Made by a program: the position numbers and the translations under genes | Shown here: positions 25,901-38,153 of the stretch, in pieces | Numbering within the stretch: the stretch's first letter is position 1 | Layout of the letters: the number at the start of each line of letters is the position of its first letter | Source of the DNA: Asterella californica | Lineage: Eukaryota; Streptophyta; Marchantiopsida; Marchantiales; Aytoniaceae | DNA length: 64,000 nt | Direction: 5' to 3' | NCBI GenBank assembly: GCA_036924285.1 | Contig: JAYKYS010000005.1 | Location: 23,410,001-23,474,000 of the forward strand | Notes under the pieces: model-generated | Seen by the model: only the letters and a program-made list of their open reading frames with translations | Told to the model about the DNA's origin: nothing | Databases searched by the model: none

Positions 25901-27353
25901 GTGCTCTAGGTAACCCAGAATACATTGTTTTGCAAGGTGCTTTCAGAGAACTGAGAAATTTGACCGTTATGATTTTGGTCATCACTTTTTCATCCCAATT
26001 TGATATCAGTGAAATAAAGATCAAATTAAAGCTATTCACTAGCTTCACAAATTATGATTTATCTCAATGTAAACTATTTCTTATTGACAAAAAAACATAA
26101 TTTGTGTCAAAGTAAACTATTTTTTATTGACAAAAAAATGCTAATATGAATATTTTGGAGTTTCTTGGAACAAAATAGAATCCTTTCTTATGATTCAAGA
26201 TCATTACAGGAAAAAAAATTAGAATTCTCTTTCATGCTTTTATACTCACATTCGGGGTTTAACATATAAATCCAAAAACATGTCATAGTCTTGTCATCAG
26301 GTGAAGATGTTGTAGTTTGAAATTATGAATTATTATGGTGTGAAGCACGACTGAGAAAAGTGTCCAACAGATACTGGAAAAGGACGAAGAAAGGAAAAGA
26401 CTGTTATGGTACTTCTTTCCGCAGTTTCTCAAATAGTAACGTATTATGTAAAATTAGCACTTGTGACGGAGAAACTGCATGTTTAACTAGACCATAAGTA
26501 AATTTACTAAACTAATATAAGGAAATCAATAATTCTCGAATGATTACGTTCAAGATCTCAACTTTCCAAGAAGAAGTATGTACAAGTAAAACTCTATCGT
26601 TCTAGAGAGTTGAGTATTTCTCTACACACGACTAAGTCCTCTGCCGCTCGAGTACAATAGGGAGTGTCCAACTAAGGAAGCGAAAATCCTAACTAGCAAG
26701 ATGGACGTTCAGCCAATTTATGATAGTGACTCAGCCGGTCTTGATATCCATCCAACTTGAGTCGTGTCACTCATGAACAATGTTTGGGGAGTACCGGCTA
26801 CACGTTGTGTCATTTCTGGTTCGAATTGGCATTACCGAGATGGAGGGCAATCCGGAGGAAACATTTACGGCTTTTGCAACCAGAAAATCAAAAATTCACG
26901 GATCGAACACAGAGAGGCCGAAAATCTGCCAGAATATTCACGAGTATTTCGGAAAAATGACCGATCGACGAATTTTGTCTTTGGACTATTTAGGATTGCG
27001 TTTGAACTTTTCGGAAAAGAGCGGACGGCCGTTTTCACGACTGGAAATGACACGTACGTAAAAGGACACGTAAGCAGATTTTTAGGATTAAATATTTTTA
27101 AATTTGCGCATGTACAATCGTGACCGCACAAGACGAACGAGAATGAATCTCGTTCGTCCGTAGCAAACAATGAGGTGCCGGCACTCGCTGCTTGCGAGCC
27201 CTAATGCTCATTACGACATCGACAATGTCGATATCGAGCTCCATGTCCTCCGTGCTCTCGTCGAGTCGTAGTCAACCGTCGACGTAAATTCACAGTTGAG
27301 GAATTGGAAATTTGAGGTATTGAGGCTGCAGTGCATACATTCGAGGTCAGACG
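22997..27353. other. 3' flank of the coiled-coil gene and intergenic sequence
   Basis: Open frames at 23508-23810 (100 codons, hydrophobic start) and 24135-24383 (82 codons, one hydrophobic segment) could be spliced 3' sequence or chance. A frame at 26764-27123 overlaps others in all three plus-strand frames and has no domain. A perfect 10-bp-arm hairpin, ACGAACGAGA with its complement, lies at 27133-27157. The part from 25890 to 26560 is AT-rich. Confidence 0.35.
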
Positions 27354-27615
27354 GAAGAGGATTGACACGCAATCATTGCGATGATGCGAATCAATCGACT
27401 TTATGGGATATTTTGGACCAGGCGGAGATAAATTTTTGTCATTTAGGGCTGGTTGTACTCGACCGTCTGCTTTTCGGTCGACTTGCTTGTTCTTGCAGTA
27501 CGTGTTGTGCAGTCGAGGCAAGAAGGAAGAGGATTGACATGCGGTGATGCGAATTAAGCGAATTTGCGGGGCATGTTGGACCAAGCGGAGACGGGTTTTT
27601 GTCATTTAGGGCTGC
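27354..27615. repeat. Two-copy tandem duplication, period 172 bp
   Basis: Copies begin with GAAGAGGATTGACA at 27354 and 27526. Both continue through GATGCGAAT, TTGGACCA.GCGGAGA and TTTTTGTCATTTAGGGCTG. A shorter 'TCATTTGTTTATTG...GTTGTCTCATTGTGCA' pair follows to 27726. It lies about 1.1 kb upstream of the hAT coding region and may be that element's own upstream sequence. Confidence 0.75.
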
Positions 27616-28754
27616 TGGCTTTACTCGTATCATTTGTTTATTGCTGGTTGTTGTCTCATTGTGCACATGTTAATCGAGTACTCTCGTTTCATTTGTTTAT
27701 TGTTTCTCCGTTGTCTCATTGTGCAGATGCTTTTCGCTGGATTAGTTTATGTTTGTGTTGCTTTTTGAGACTGAACTACCGCACGCGTCCTTTTCTTATC
27801 GATTTTGAACTTGAAGCTACAGGCGAGGGGCCGCAGACCACGAATCGACTGAGAAATCGAGACTATTCACAGTGACTGATGTGGGTCTACGCAGCTTATG
27901 CTTCGATTTTATTGTCAATCACTTTTGATGTCAATCGCTTTAGTGTCCATTTTCTCCTAACATCTTAACCTCCTACATTCGCCGCTGTTTCTCTTCATAC
28001 CTTACGCGTCTTCCTCCCCTCCCACATATTGCACCACATTCTACGTCGCTGCGTCTCTCATCGTCTACCTCTAAACGCGCGAGCTGGTCCAAGTCCGTCT
28101 ATCATTCGGAGTTCTTCTCGTCTTTCTTCGTCTGCTATGAGAGGTGGTAGTTCTGTGCGTCGGCTCGTGGAGGTTCGTATGTCTTTAACCTCGGTTGAGA
28201 TGTTGCTAACATTGCTAGTATTGTAGAGGTTTAATCTTTTTGTTATCCTTGAGAATTTCTGGTGTGTGCATAGTAGTTCAGTTGTGTCCGTTCTTTTCAT
28301 TTAGTGAAACCAAGGTTGACTATAGCTACAGCGATCCGATATGCGACTGAGTATTTCTGGTTGAGACTCAAGACTGAAGAGAGAACTGTCAAGAAGGGCT
28401 GAGCTTCTAAAGTCGAGACTCGAGAGTGAACTGTTGAAGAGAAGGGTCTGTGTAGAACCAACTGAGCTTCGACAGGAGGGAAGTACCAAGTTTCTGAACA
28501 CATCGAATCTTGATAATCATTGTGAACTGATACTGCAAGTTAGCTTTAGACATAATAGTGGCACAATTTCTTCTTGAGTATCTACAGCTTAGAGCAATGA
28601 AGAGAAAGAAGCGTCTTTTTGATTCTGGTTTCACGTCCGAGAAGATAATTGTACAGTTACCATCCATCGGGTAGATACTGCAAGCTTAGATGAGAGCGTT
28701 AGTACCGAACATTTCACTACTGCTGAGAAGGTAGAGATCTTACATAATTGTAGA

Positions 28755-30829
28755 CATGGAATGATAAATGGCTGCTTGATTTTGACTGGATCCGCTTCGA
28801 TCCTTTCATTGGCAGAGTATTTTGTAAACTTTGTGAGAAAGGTAGGGGGCAAGGGCACTTTGCTACGAGAGGGTCTAGAAATGTAAAGACTTCTGCTTTC
28901 CATGACCATGCTATCTCAAATGAGCATAAGGCAATACTTACTGTAAAATTACTGGGTGCAAAAACCTTAGAGAAAGTCATAACAACCGCGAGAGAGACAT
29001 GCGACAAAGTAGTGCTAACACTATTTCATGCTGCTTACTTTATTGATAAAGAAGGTATCTCTTTCTCGAAGTTTCTGAAGCTATGTAAGATGCTTCATTT
29101 TGTTACTGACGACATAACCACTTTCATGTATCAAGACGACAAGAGTTGTGCTGAGATTATTTTCTGTATTAGTCAGATACTGCACAAGCGTGTCTTGGAC
29201 AAGGTAAGAAAGTCTCTTTTCTTTGAGATAATGGTGGACGAATCGACTGACGTCTCCGTGACCGGTCATCTAGTGCTCTTTGTTATCTTTTTGGACGAAG
29301 GTGTAGTGAAATCTACTTTTCTCGGGTTGTTGCAAATGCGGTTAAAAGACTCTGAAGCTATCACTTCTGCTATAATACATCTTGTTTCCGACTGTAACTT
29401 GGAGTCTAATCGTTTTATGGGATTTGGTTCGGATGGTGCGAGCATCATGATCGGTGTTTGAAATGGAGTCGCAGCGCGTTTAAAACGAACGGTTAATCCT
29501 CACATGCTTTCTGTGCATTATATCGGACATCGAACTAACTTGGCAAGTCTTGCCACAGCTAAAAGTCCTGGCTGCAAAGAGATTAGTGACAATGTCGATA
29601 GTATTCTTAATACGTTTGCTTCTTATTTCCAGAGCAGTTCCAAGTGTAAGGCAAGTCTGTCATCGTTGCAGGAATCATTGAATGATGCACGAAAGTGCAT
29701 GAAACGATACTTGAAGATCCGATGGTTAAGCCGTTGGCAAGCTGTTACTAGTGTTTGTGATAGTTACGAGTCAGTCTTGGTTTACTTTCGTGATGTTGCA
29801 AAATCTGACGACTGCGTGGCTTTGTCTGTTCCAGAAGCTTGGATCTTTCAAAATGTTGTATATTTTGTACTATTTAGCTGATATTCTAGGTAGCTTGGCG
29901 AGATTGAACAAAACCTTCCAGAGTCTATCCATAGACTGTTCTAATGTAGGTCCTCTAGTGAGGACTACGATAACTGAGATTGGTGTTAACTTCTTAGTGG
30001 AGATCATAGATCTCAACACATGTCTTCTGAACGAGGACACAAGATATCACATTCTGCCGGAGTATGGTCCTCCTGGTGGTTATCTGAAGCGCCTTCAGTC
30101 TGAACTAAGAGATAAAACGTTTCACTCTATGACTTTGGAGAGAGATCGTATTGACAGAGATTTGGAGAGTGCTTTGTTTTTCCAGAAAGATTTTTCTCAA
30201 GCGATGTGCTATACTTTGGAGGAGAGGTTCGAGGATAATTCTATCATTAGCTGTTTCAGGATTTTGAACCCTCTTTTGATGCCTTCAACAGCTTTAGCGG
30301 TAAGAGAATGGGGTGCGAGAGAGATAGAGCAGATTTGTGATTTTTTTGGACAAGATCTGCCATTCGGTTCGGGTAGTACACAAAAAGTCTTAATCTCTTC
30401 GTCTGCTATTCGAGGTGAATTTTGATCTTTAAGATTCACTGCAGATCAGAATGGGCAGAGAAGCGGTTTAACGACTTGTGGTTTATGTTGTCTGGTGATG
30501 AAATGTGTCAAGGTAAGTATCCAAATTTGTTTACTTTGGTCAATATTACACGCATTCAGTGTGTTTCCACCTCCATCTGTGAACGAGCTTTTTCTATCCA
30601 GAATGCTATCAAGACGAAGTTTGGAAATAGACTGCAAACCAAACATCTTGAAGCTACAATGAGAGTGAGTTTACAAGGTACTGGAGGAGACGAAGAACTT
30701 CTTTCTGAAGCTATTTCTCTCTGGAGGAACAGCATGGAGTATAGACACCTTTACGCACACCCTGCTGTGCATTTGAGTTCGACTTCTTCTGATCGAGGTT
30801 CATGCAGTGTTACTGCTCCACTGTCTTGA
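28755..30829 (+). pseudogene. hAT-superfamily transposase remnant (ZNF862-like)
   Basis: The translated fragments follow the hAT order. First is a BED-like zinc finger, FCKLCEK with HDHAISNEH (about 28815-28930). Then come the catalytic-domain motifs FFEIMVDESTDVS (near 29225) and GFGSDGAS (near 29425), and finally the C-terminal dimerisation block SICERAFSIQNAIKTKFGNR (near 30580). The copy is broken. There is an in-frame TGA at 29459-29461, where an Arg CGA would be expected; a frameshift near 29860; and a frame change around 30425. A TAG stands just before the first coding block and may be an intron acceptor. No terminal inverted repeats or 8-bp target duplication were identified. It resembles the ZNF862/KRBA-like branch of hAT-derived proteins. 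Confidence 0.85.
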
Positions 30830-30925
30830 AAGTTAGTTGTTTCTTTGTTCTGTGTTGCTTAGTTGTTTCTCTGTTGAGTTTGTTCTGTGTTTGCATTTTA
30901 CTTTCTGAGACTTCTTGGGAACCGT

Positions 30926-30962
30926 CTCCGAAATACAACTGTTTTTCAGTTGTATTTCGGAG
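30926..30962. terminator. Perfect 16-bp hairpin after the hAT coding region
   Basis: CTCCGAAATACAACTG (30926-30941) is followed by TTTTT and its exact complement (30947-30962), about 100 bases past the last hAT stop codon. It could mark a transcript end, an element sub-terminal structure or a small nested insertion; the role is unproven. Confidence 0.4.
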
Positions 30963-33232
30963 GGGGTAGGATCTCTTGCCCCAGTTGGGGGTTCTCCGGT
31001 TTATTTCCCGCAAGAGACCTTCGAGTTTTTATGAGCCCGTCGTAACATTATACCATCGCTACTATTCGGGAGGAGGAGGAATTCAAAAGATGGGCGTAAA
31101 CCGGAGAAAAAATGAATCCAAATGTTTAATTAATTAACGATAAAACATAATTTCCGAAAGAAATTCTCGAGAAGTCAGAAAAAAACAGCTTGTTAAAAGA
31201 AACGGTCGGAAACTCGACATGAAGGAAACAGGATGTTTGGAAAAATCCTTACCCTATTTAATTATCATCGGAAAGTTTATGCTTCAGGATAAAATTCACG
31301 GAAGGTTCCGGAAGTAAAACAGTGCCCCCGATCTCCAGTAAATATTTCCTGCGAAATGCAATTTTCCTTGACAACCTCCCCGAACACTGCTCATGACTAT
31401 TACGTCACCTCGATAATAGTGTCTTGAATAGAGTATTAAATAAGAAGTTTAGAATTTCATATATGAGAAAATAAGTTAATTCATTGCGTTAAAAATGGAA
31501 ACCATGTACTGTATAGAACATTAATTACAATGGCTGTGGTCATTTCAAACTGTCTTTCTCAGCAAAAAGTGGAGTTTCTACATAGATACCCCGCTTGCAA
31601 AGAGGACTCTCCCGGATGATACTATGTGGCAGAGACGCTTTTCGGCTAATCCCCCTAGTTTGACACCCTCTAATTAGTCTCTAGAGACTCTTGTGCTGGT
31701 TTGTCTTCTGAACGATCTCAGGTAGCGTGAGTAGCTGGGCAATCTGACCGAAGTGAGCCATGAACTACGTGAGAACGTGTAAGTTGCAGGATTCCCAGGT
31801 GAAGTTTGTTGTTTGTTTGTGAGCAATCACGACAATTGCCATGCTTTCGAGAATTTCATGTTGCCTAGGCTGACACAATCCAGCAGAGTAATCAACAAGA
31901 AAACTAGAATACCATAGTGCCGTTTTACTTGGCTCGTTGAATTGTAGTTCGACTTATCGTTCAATTGCAATTGACTTACGTTATTGATAATTTGTGCTCC
32001 CTCTCTCTAAAGTTGTTTTCACATCGGTGCGTTTTCGTGTTTTCGTAGGTATATTTCAAGTTTCCATTACTCTTTTCCGAGGAATTGTTCATTGTGACTG
32101 AATAATTTGAAGTCATTCTTGTCGCTGAAAATGAAGCTTTTAGTAGATTTACTTTCACAATGATTTTTTATATTCCGGTCATAGTTTTAACCGTTTAATA
32201 AAATAAATATAGTGATATGTAACAAACAAATTAGTGTTTAAGGCTTCCTGCATCTACTGTTCTCGCGTTCCACCCTTTCTCTTCACTTAAGTAAAGTAAG
32301 ATCTTCACATCAAAGTAAAATCGGTCATGATAGGATAAACTTTCAAGACTTGGAAAAACATCTTGTGTTTTAATATATGAATTCATTTTTTAAAGCGCAT
32401 GAATACCTACAGATATAATTCTCATGGCACGTGAAAGTGAATCATTATTAGAACTTTATTCATGAAAATCATTAAAATTGTTACTGGAAGTGTAAATATC
32501 CACAACTAACCAAAAAGTTATCTTGAAATAAATGGACCATTTTCTGGAAATGCAAACACAAATGCGCAAGATGTGAAAACTGCTTGATACATAGTTTGTA
32601 CTTTTCGGTGCGAGACCATAACTAGAAAGAGAACACTCAATACGATGCAGTAATATCTCGCTCTCAAGATCTCATTGGAGCGAAATACTTTTTACTTTCT
32701 TTGGAGGAAAACAATCAACAATCCTTTATTGAAGATAAGATACATGTACTTTTATCCTTTAATGAAGATACACGGAGTTTATTTCTATTTAAGTATACAT
32801 TCTTTTTTCAAGTTTATTTTTAACTTCACATTTGTTCATCATGATGGAAGTGATTCAACTTAACGTCATACCCAACAAAGAGAAGACATTTTACTCTCGT
32901 TTTGTTGTTCATAAACTGAACCTCAACCGTGAGTTAAGATTTCTCCATCTCTCGGTCATAGAAATGCTAGGGATCCAGCCTGCACCTCCATGTCTCCCCA
33001 TCGAACTAATGCATTAGTACACATTAGAAAAACCTTATCCATAGATTCCATGCACTTTTATACATGTCATATAATATATGCATAGCAAATGGTTTTCTCT
33101 CTTCGGTTACACATTCTTACTAACTTGACGATTAAGTTAGCAACAATTCTCCTCTATTTGCTATGTGTTACCTTACTATGTGCTTAATGAGGGTTCATTA
33201 TTTGCAAGTGTGGTGTGCTCTATATGTGCTGA
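30963..33232. other. AT-rich intergenic stretch
   Basis: No gene was recognised. Open frames are under 70 codons and lack domains. Confidence 0.45.
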
Positions 33233-34158
33233 GAGCATCTCCAGCGGCATACTCTATATAGTGTTACACTTGATTTTTCTTCGTTTCATTTCCAGTGAAG
33301 TCGATTAATTGTTCTGTCCAGTGGTATATATTCACAATATAGAGTATTTCACTTTCTTAGAGATGGTTCTTTCTAGCTGTAAAACTCCATTTTTATCATT
33401 CTCAACAAAAAACACAATCCCAGTCACAATCACGTGTTTCAAGAACGTGAGGATAAATAACAAACTACCGTATACAATATACTAAGATAAGGATTTAATT
33501 AGTGCTAAACACTTTAGAATTGAGTACACTAAAATAAGGATTTAATTAGTGCTAAACACTTCAGAATTGAGTGAGAGTTTAGTAGAAAGCGTCAAAGCTC
33601 GAGTAGATTCAACTCAACGACGAAGACATTGTGCTTTAGCCCGAGACCTATTGAATGACTACCATTGTTGTGCTTTAAGGATTATTTAAGGACCAGTGCT
33701 ATGGAGAGAATAACTTAACTATACACGGTTAATCTTCAGATTGCAGGTGATCTTCATCATGGCGAAGAACAAAGGAAACAGATCGTTTTTGACACAATTA
33801 AAAAGTGGCAACGACCTGTTCATGCGAGTATCTCAACAGGTGCTAGCAAGATAAACGACCGTAGTCGTAACCTCTGTACACAAAATTCGTATACTGAGTA
33901 CTGCAGAAACAGAAGACTGAATTTGCAAAGTGACTGGTTTTAGCGTCTACAGGCAGTAAAGGGTGTGATTACGTGACACATAGTTAAGAATGGGTGTGAT
34001 CAAGCACAACAAACCTACTTGGGTATGATCAAGCCATATCAAGCAAATTTCTGTGAGAATTGTTTCAGCTTTGACACTTTTTAACATACCCACATGAAAA
34101 ACTACCTCACGTCAGAAGAACGTTAGAGTATGACATAGGGGTTCAGCTGGAGATGCTC
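33233..34158. mobile_element. Candidate small inverted-repeat element (GAGCATCTCCAGC ends)
   Basis: GAGCATCTCCAGC at 33233-33245 is matched perfectly in inverted orientation at 34146-34158. This terminal string is common at the ends of plant non-autonomous DNA transposons. No clear target duplication was seen, and there is no coding capacity. Inside is a 38-bp direct duplication (33488-33525 and 33535-33572). Confidence 0.5.
33488..33572. repeat. Two-copy tandem repeat, period 47 bp
   Basis: 'TAAGGATTTAATTAGTGCTAAACACTT.AGAATTGAGT' occurs at 33488-33525 and 33535-33572 with one mismatch. Confidence 0.85.
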
Positions 34159-34221
34159 TTCATAGTTTTCGATTTGAGCTGCTATATACTCATGGACGAG
34201 TATATGACAAGAAGTAGGGTG

Positions 34222-34818
34222 CTATAGATATCTAAGGTAAGTTCTTAGATAAAGTATAGCTATGAAGCATAGAGCTACGACTAGAGCGCCAGCGGCGTTC
34301 ATGCCAAGCATTTCTTTAGCGATCCTCATTCCGTTCCTCCTTAGCCTGTCGTTACTGGTCGCGTATACGACTGTCTCGGATTCTGTTTTAGACAAGGCGG
34401 TTCCGAAGATGGTGGCCAGGTGCCTGAACATGAAATCAAAAACGAGTGCGGTTGTCCATGTTACGATCAGCCGGGGAACTGTCAGCGCCAAGAGAACCGC
34501 CATGGCCAACAAGCAGGCCTCGATTCCAAGAAGAACCGAAACCTGAATAGTTAACCTTAGAGAAGAAGTTGTTCTACCACGCTCGGATGAGCACTGCTGC
34601 CAAAGGTAGAGGGAGCGGAATATCATGGCGCCAAAGGTACAAACCATGCCCAGTGCCATGAGGAAACTGCGAATCTGTTGAGTGCCATTCTCTTCTGCTA
34701 CTTCTCCTGCGTTTGGCGGTTGTTCTTGTCGCGCATCGTCGCTAGCTGGAGATCTTCGTTTATCACCTGCGATAACCAGCACGCTATTTCGCTCGCGTAG
34801 AACACTTGTTTGGGCCAT
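34222..34818 (-). CDS. Putative four-helix membrane protein, 198 residues, single exon
   Basis: An uninterrupted minus-strand frame with ATG at 34818. The first 48 or so residues are polar and charged. Hydrophobic segments follow at about residues 51-73 (SFLMALGMVCTFGAMIF), 91-133 (long enough for two helices, LLGIEACLLAMAVLLALTV then LIVTWTTALVFDFMF) and 170-192 (NAAGALVVALCFIAILYLRT). I do not recognise the family and assign no function. The helix pattern and the length of the frame favour a real gene. The absence of introns and of a clear promoter leaves doubt. A lineage-specific gene or a transposon-borne frame are alternatives. Confidence 0.5.
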   Translation of the reverse strand: MAQTSVLRERNSVLVIAGDKRRSPASDDARQEQPPNAGEVAEENGTQQIRSFLMALGMVCTFGAMIFRSLYLWQQCSSERGRTTSSLRLTIQVSVLLGIEACLLAMAVLLALTVPRLIVTWTTALVFDFMFRHLATIFGTALSKTESETVVYATSNDRLRRNGMRIAKEMLGMNAAGALVVALCFIAILYLRTYLRYL

Positions 34819-37439
34819 TTGGAGCCCAATCGGGATTCTTTCTCGATTTTATCGATCGATCATATGGAATCCAAAGTATTCGAGAGTGCGAACCTGCCTT
34901 AGAGCCGCTTCACCACCCAAAACTGGATTCCCGGAAGCATTCTGAGAGCTAATATCACTTCGAACTGCTGAGGTGCAACCAGGAAAACGGGGTTCAGATC
35001 AACCGAGTATGGAGCACGTGCAGGTTAGTAACCGCAACGGGTCACCAGTGATCTCGAGAAGTGACTTTGACTTGATCCACTGTGGTAACAAACATTCGAC
35101 CCTGACTAGTCTACAATAGTCGTAGGAATTGATGACTGAGAAGGCTTTGGCAAGTGAGTGCGAAAGCATGCATATCTAACTCCCTTGACTCGCTTGAAAG
35201 AAGCTCCGAGGAAGCAAATGCACCAGATCGTAAAACTTCCTCCAACCCAAGGAGATCAACAACTCTAACAATTCATACTAAATGCTCTCTCTGGAAGCAT
35301 GTCCATTGTCTCTCTTACCTTTCTCTCAGATGTGGATGTCATCTTTCTCGTTGAAAAGATAATTTGCAACTCGTCTGTCTCCTTAGCATCCTCCTTTCTC
35401 GACGGCCATAGCCCTGATATGCTTCACATCTTCACTCCTTCCAGCTCTCATCCGCTTCACCTGCCTCGTAAACCCTGCCACCCTGGAGAGACCATATTTT
35501 CTTGGGTCTTGAAACGTCGTGACTTTACGTTATGATTCTGCATCATCAGCTTAGATATCAGCTGAGGCCATCCGTTTAACCCTAACCTAAGAGCAATCAT
35601 CTTTCTTGCTTGCCCCGGAGGCACATTCCTGTCCTTACAGCTGCTCAACGCATTCCGAGGACAGAATGCACTCAAGTCTCAATTCACGTCACGTTCTTTC
35701 TCCGTACAGATCCACGAGGGCTAACCGTGATGAAACAGATCTCTGATTAAGAGGAATGGTACTAACGATGTTATGCCATAGCTCACTCGAACTGCAGAAG
35801 CGAAAGCTACCTGTTGGTGTTGACGATGTACGTACTCTGACCTTCTCAATCTACTCCTCGATGAAATGATAGGGCATCTATGATGCATTGGCTGAGAATG
35901 CGAACCAAGCTAATGCCCACAACCTAGGACACACATATGTTTGTTTCGAGCAATGCCTAGATCGACAAATCTATCTATCTTCTAATGCGTTTTCCGGGTG
36001 CTCGACGGCACAAGCTTTCATCGAACTATGGTTAGTAGAAAGTCGTTCAGCCGTCGAGGTGCTCTTCGTTGAGATAATGTGCTGATCAGTCATGGTGGTA
36101 AGTAGCAACGGTTTCGCTGTGGGGAGCATCCCTCTCGCACGATCGCTTCGCCAGATCTGAGGATACAAGTGACTCGAGATGGGAATCGGTCAATGGTGGT
36201 GCGCGAGTCGTGGGCACACCAAGCAAAAGATTAAACCCCGAGTATGAGTATAAAAGCAAGAAAGAGAATATTCTTCTTTCTTCACAGTGTTCTTCGACTC
36301 TCCAGAAAAGATTCAGAGTCTCTTTTGCTCCAAGAAACCCCGGAATGTTCATCTTAAAGATTTCTCTGTCATACTAAGTAGTTTGTTTCGGGATGAATCA
36401 TAATAAGCTAGTGAATAGCTTTAATTTGATTCTTTATTTCACTGATTTCAAGTCCGGATGAAGACGATCTAGTCACCAAAAGCATTTCTGCATAACGGTT
36501 AATTTTCTCAGTTCTATGAAAGCAAACCCGCAAAATAAGTTCTTGCCGGGTCACCCGGAGCACTTGTAGTCACACTTGCTAGTCAAAAAAGGCAAGCTCG
36601 AAGGATGATGAGAAATGTGATTCGGTCGTCCTTTCCTGACAAAGAGGACAGTTCCTCTCCCGGGTGCAAAGAACAGATCAGGCTAGGCTGTGGAAGAATG
36701 ACCCGACGATCACTTGAACTGCACTCATAACGATCGAGTACCCGGAATCTAGCTGATAGGATCTACCAAGAAGCTGCGGGTGTTATAAACATATGTCTGG
36801 ATGCAGAATCAGCAGAATAAGCTACCAACCGCTGCTCGAACCCCCAAAATTCTACAGAATCCGTTGGCAACTGACGAGATCCGTGACTACGGATCTGCAG
36901 ATGGATCAATCAGGGGCAAGTTAAAGCTATCTCCTGGTTTGGGAATTGTACTAAATGACAAAAACTGGGAAGAGTGGAGAAAATTCCCTCCGTGCGCGAT
37001 AGAATCTCGAAGTTCTCTAGAAACTCATAACTACATTCTGTAATTGCTTTTCTGGGAGAGAAGACGTTTCGGCTATCGTGTTCATGTCATAGCAATCGCA
37101 AGTCTTCAGTCTCACCCTTGCTTGCCTCCGCTGCTTGCCATAGATATGTCTTCGACCGTCACCATTCATTGACTGCCTCGATTCTTTTGGGTTGTGGAGT
37201 GTTCGGTTATTTAAGAAAGAAAGCGGTGTTACTTTTAGGATAATATCTAAGTAATCTCCAATTAACACAAGGACCCCACTACTTGGTACATCTCGCACGA
37301 GGAAGAGTTAGTATATATAGCCAGGTCAAAATAGTAGGAAGAGCAGTGAGAAGTAGTAACTGTGTATCATTTTCATTCGGCTATACGGCAATAAGGGAAT
37401 TGACGAAGAAGTGATGATACAAGCACTATATCATAGTGT
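34819..37439. other. Intergenic stretch without a recognised gene
   Basis: Only short open frames without domains. A copy of the 'GGATAATATCTAA' string seen at the hairpin element 9844-9956 occurs near 37238, without a visible partner. Confidence 0.4.
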
Positions 37440-37762
37440 GATAGGTACATTTTATAACTTGTCTCAGTTTATTGTATCTGGGGTACCTTCGGCAATAACT
37501 TGTGGTAGAGGTACAAGGGTGCAGGCTATGGGCGAAGGGAGATTTGAACTCCAACATCATCTCCTGGTATTACATGTCCCTTGGGGTTTTCGAGGACCAT
37601 GAGACTGTTCATGTGAGTCCATCACAACGTGACTCATACCAGAAACTTCATTATCAGTTTGAAACAACATTCAACTCCAACCGTGCCCACAAGGGATTGA
37701 ATCCATGACCTTTCTCTTAGAGGACTCTAGGCTAAACCACTTGGTACACCGATCATGAGAAG
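37440..37762 (-). mobile_element. tRNA-derived SINE candidate
   Basis: On the minus strand a pol III A-box-like string TGTACCAAGTGG (37738-37749) is followed by a good B-box match GGATTCAATCC (37694-37704) at tRNA-like spacing. A second B-box-like GGAGTTCAAATCTCC lies further on, near 37540. The phrase GGTCATGGATTCAATCCC resembles the head of plant SINEs such as Au. The 3' end is not defined. It does not fold convincingly as a functional tRNA. Confidence 0.45.
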
Positions 37763-38033
37763 AGGGTTTCAAAGAGAGTTCGGAACTAGAAGTACTGTAG
37801 CAGGGCTAGAACAAAGGCCGAATGAGTGTACCGGCGAGGTGACCGTTAGTAACAAGACAAAGGTCTATTGAAGGTGAAGAAGAATAACCGGACGAAGACG
37901 AAAGGAGGTTCAAGCCGAAGGAGTACTTCTTTATCCAACGACTACCCACACGGAATATATGAATCGGAGAATGTGCATCCGATAAGTTATGAGATCCGCT
38001 GCTCGTGGATCCAGTAGTTGAGAGATCTAGTTC
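37763..38033. other. Flank outside the TTAA-bounded element
   Basis: No gene or repeat was recognised. Confidence 0.4.
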
Positions 38034-38051
38034 TTAAACCCCCCCTCCTCA

Positions 38052-38058
38052 TATAAAA
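38052..38058 (+). promoter_or_regulatory. TATA-box-like motif inside the left end of the TTAA element
   Basis: TATAAAA lies 14 bases inside the element's left end and could drive the plus-strand segment that follows. This is position-based inference only. Confidence 0.3.
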
Positions 38059-38123
38059 AGGGCCGGAGAATGATTCATGAGAATCATTCTTCGCGGAGCA
38101 CTTGCCCGAGGAGTAGGACAGGA

Positions 38124-38153
38124 GGCGGGCAGAGCGGTCTCGCTCTGCCCGCC
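38124..38153. repeat. Perfect GC-rich hairpin, 13-bp arms
   Basis: GGCGGGCAGAGCG (38124-38136), loop GTCT, then the exact complement (38141-38153). A weaker 9-bp hairpin, GAATGATTC/GAATCATTC, lies at 38068-38089. Both are sub-terminal in the TTAA element. Confidence 0.85.
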
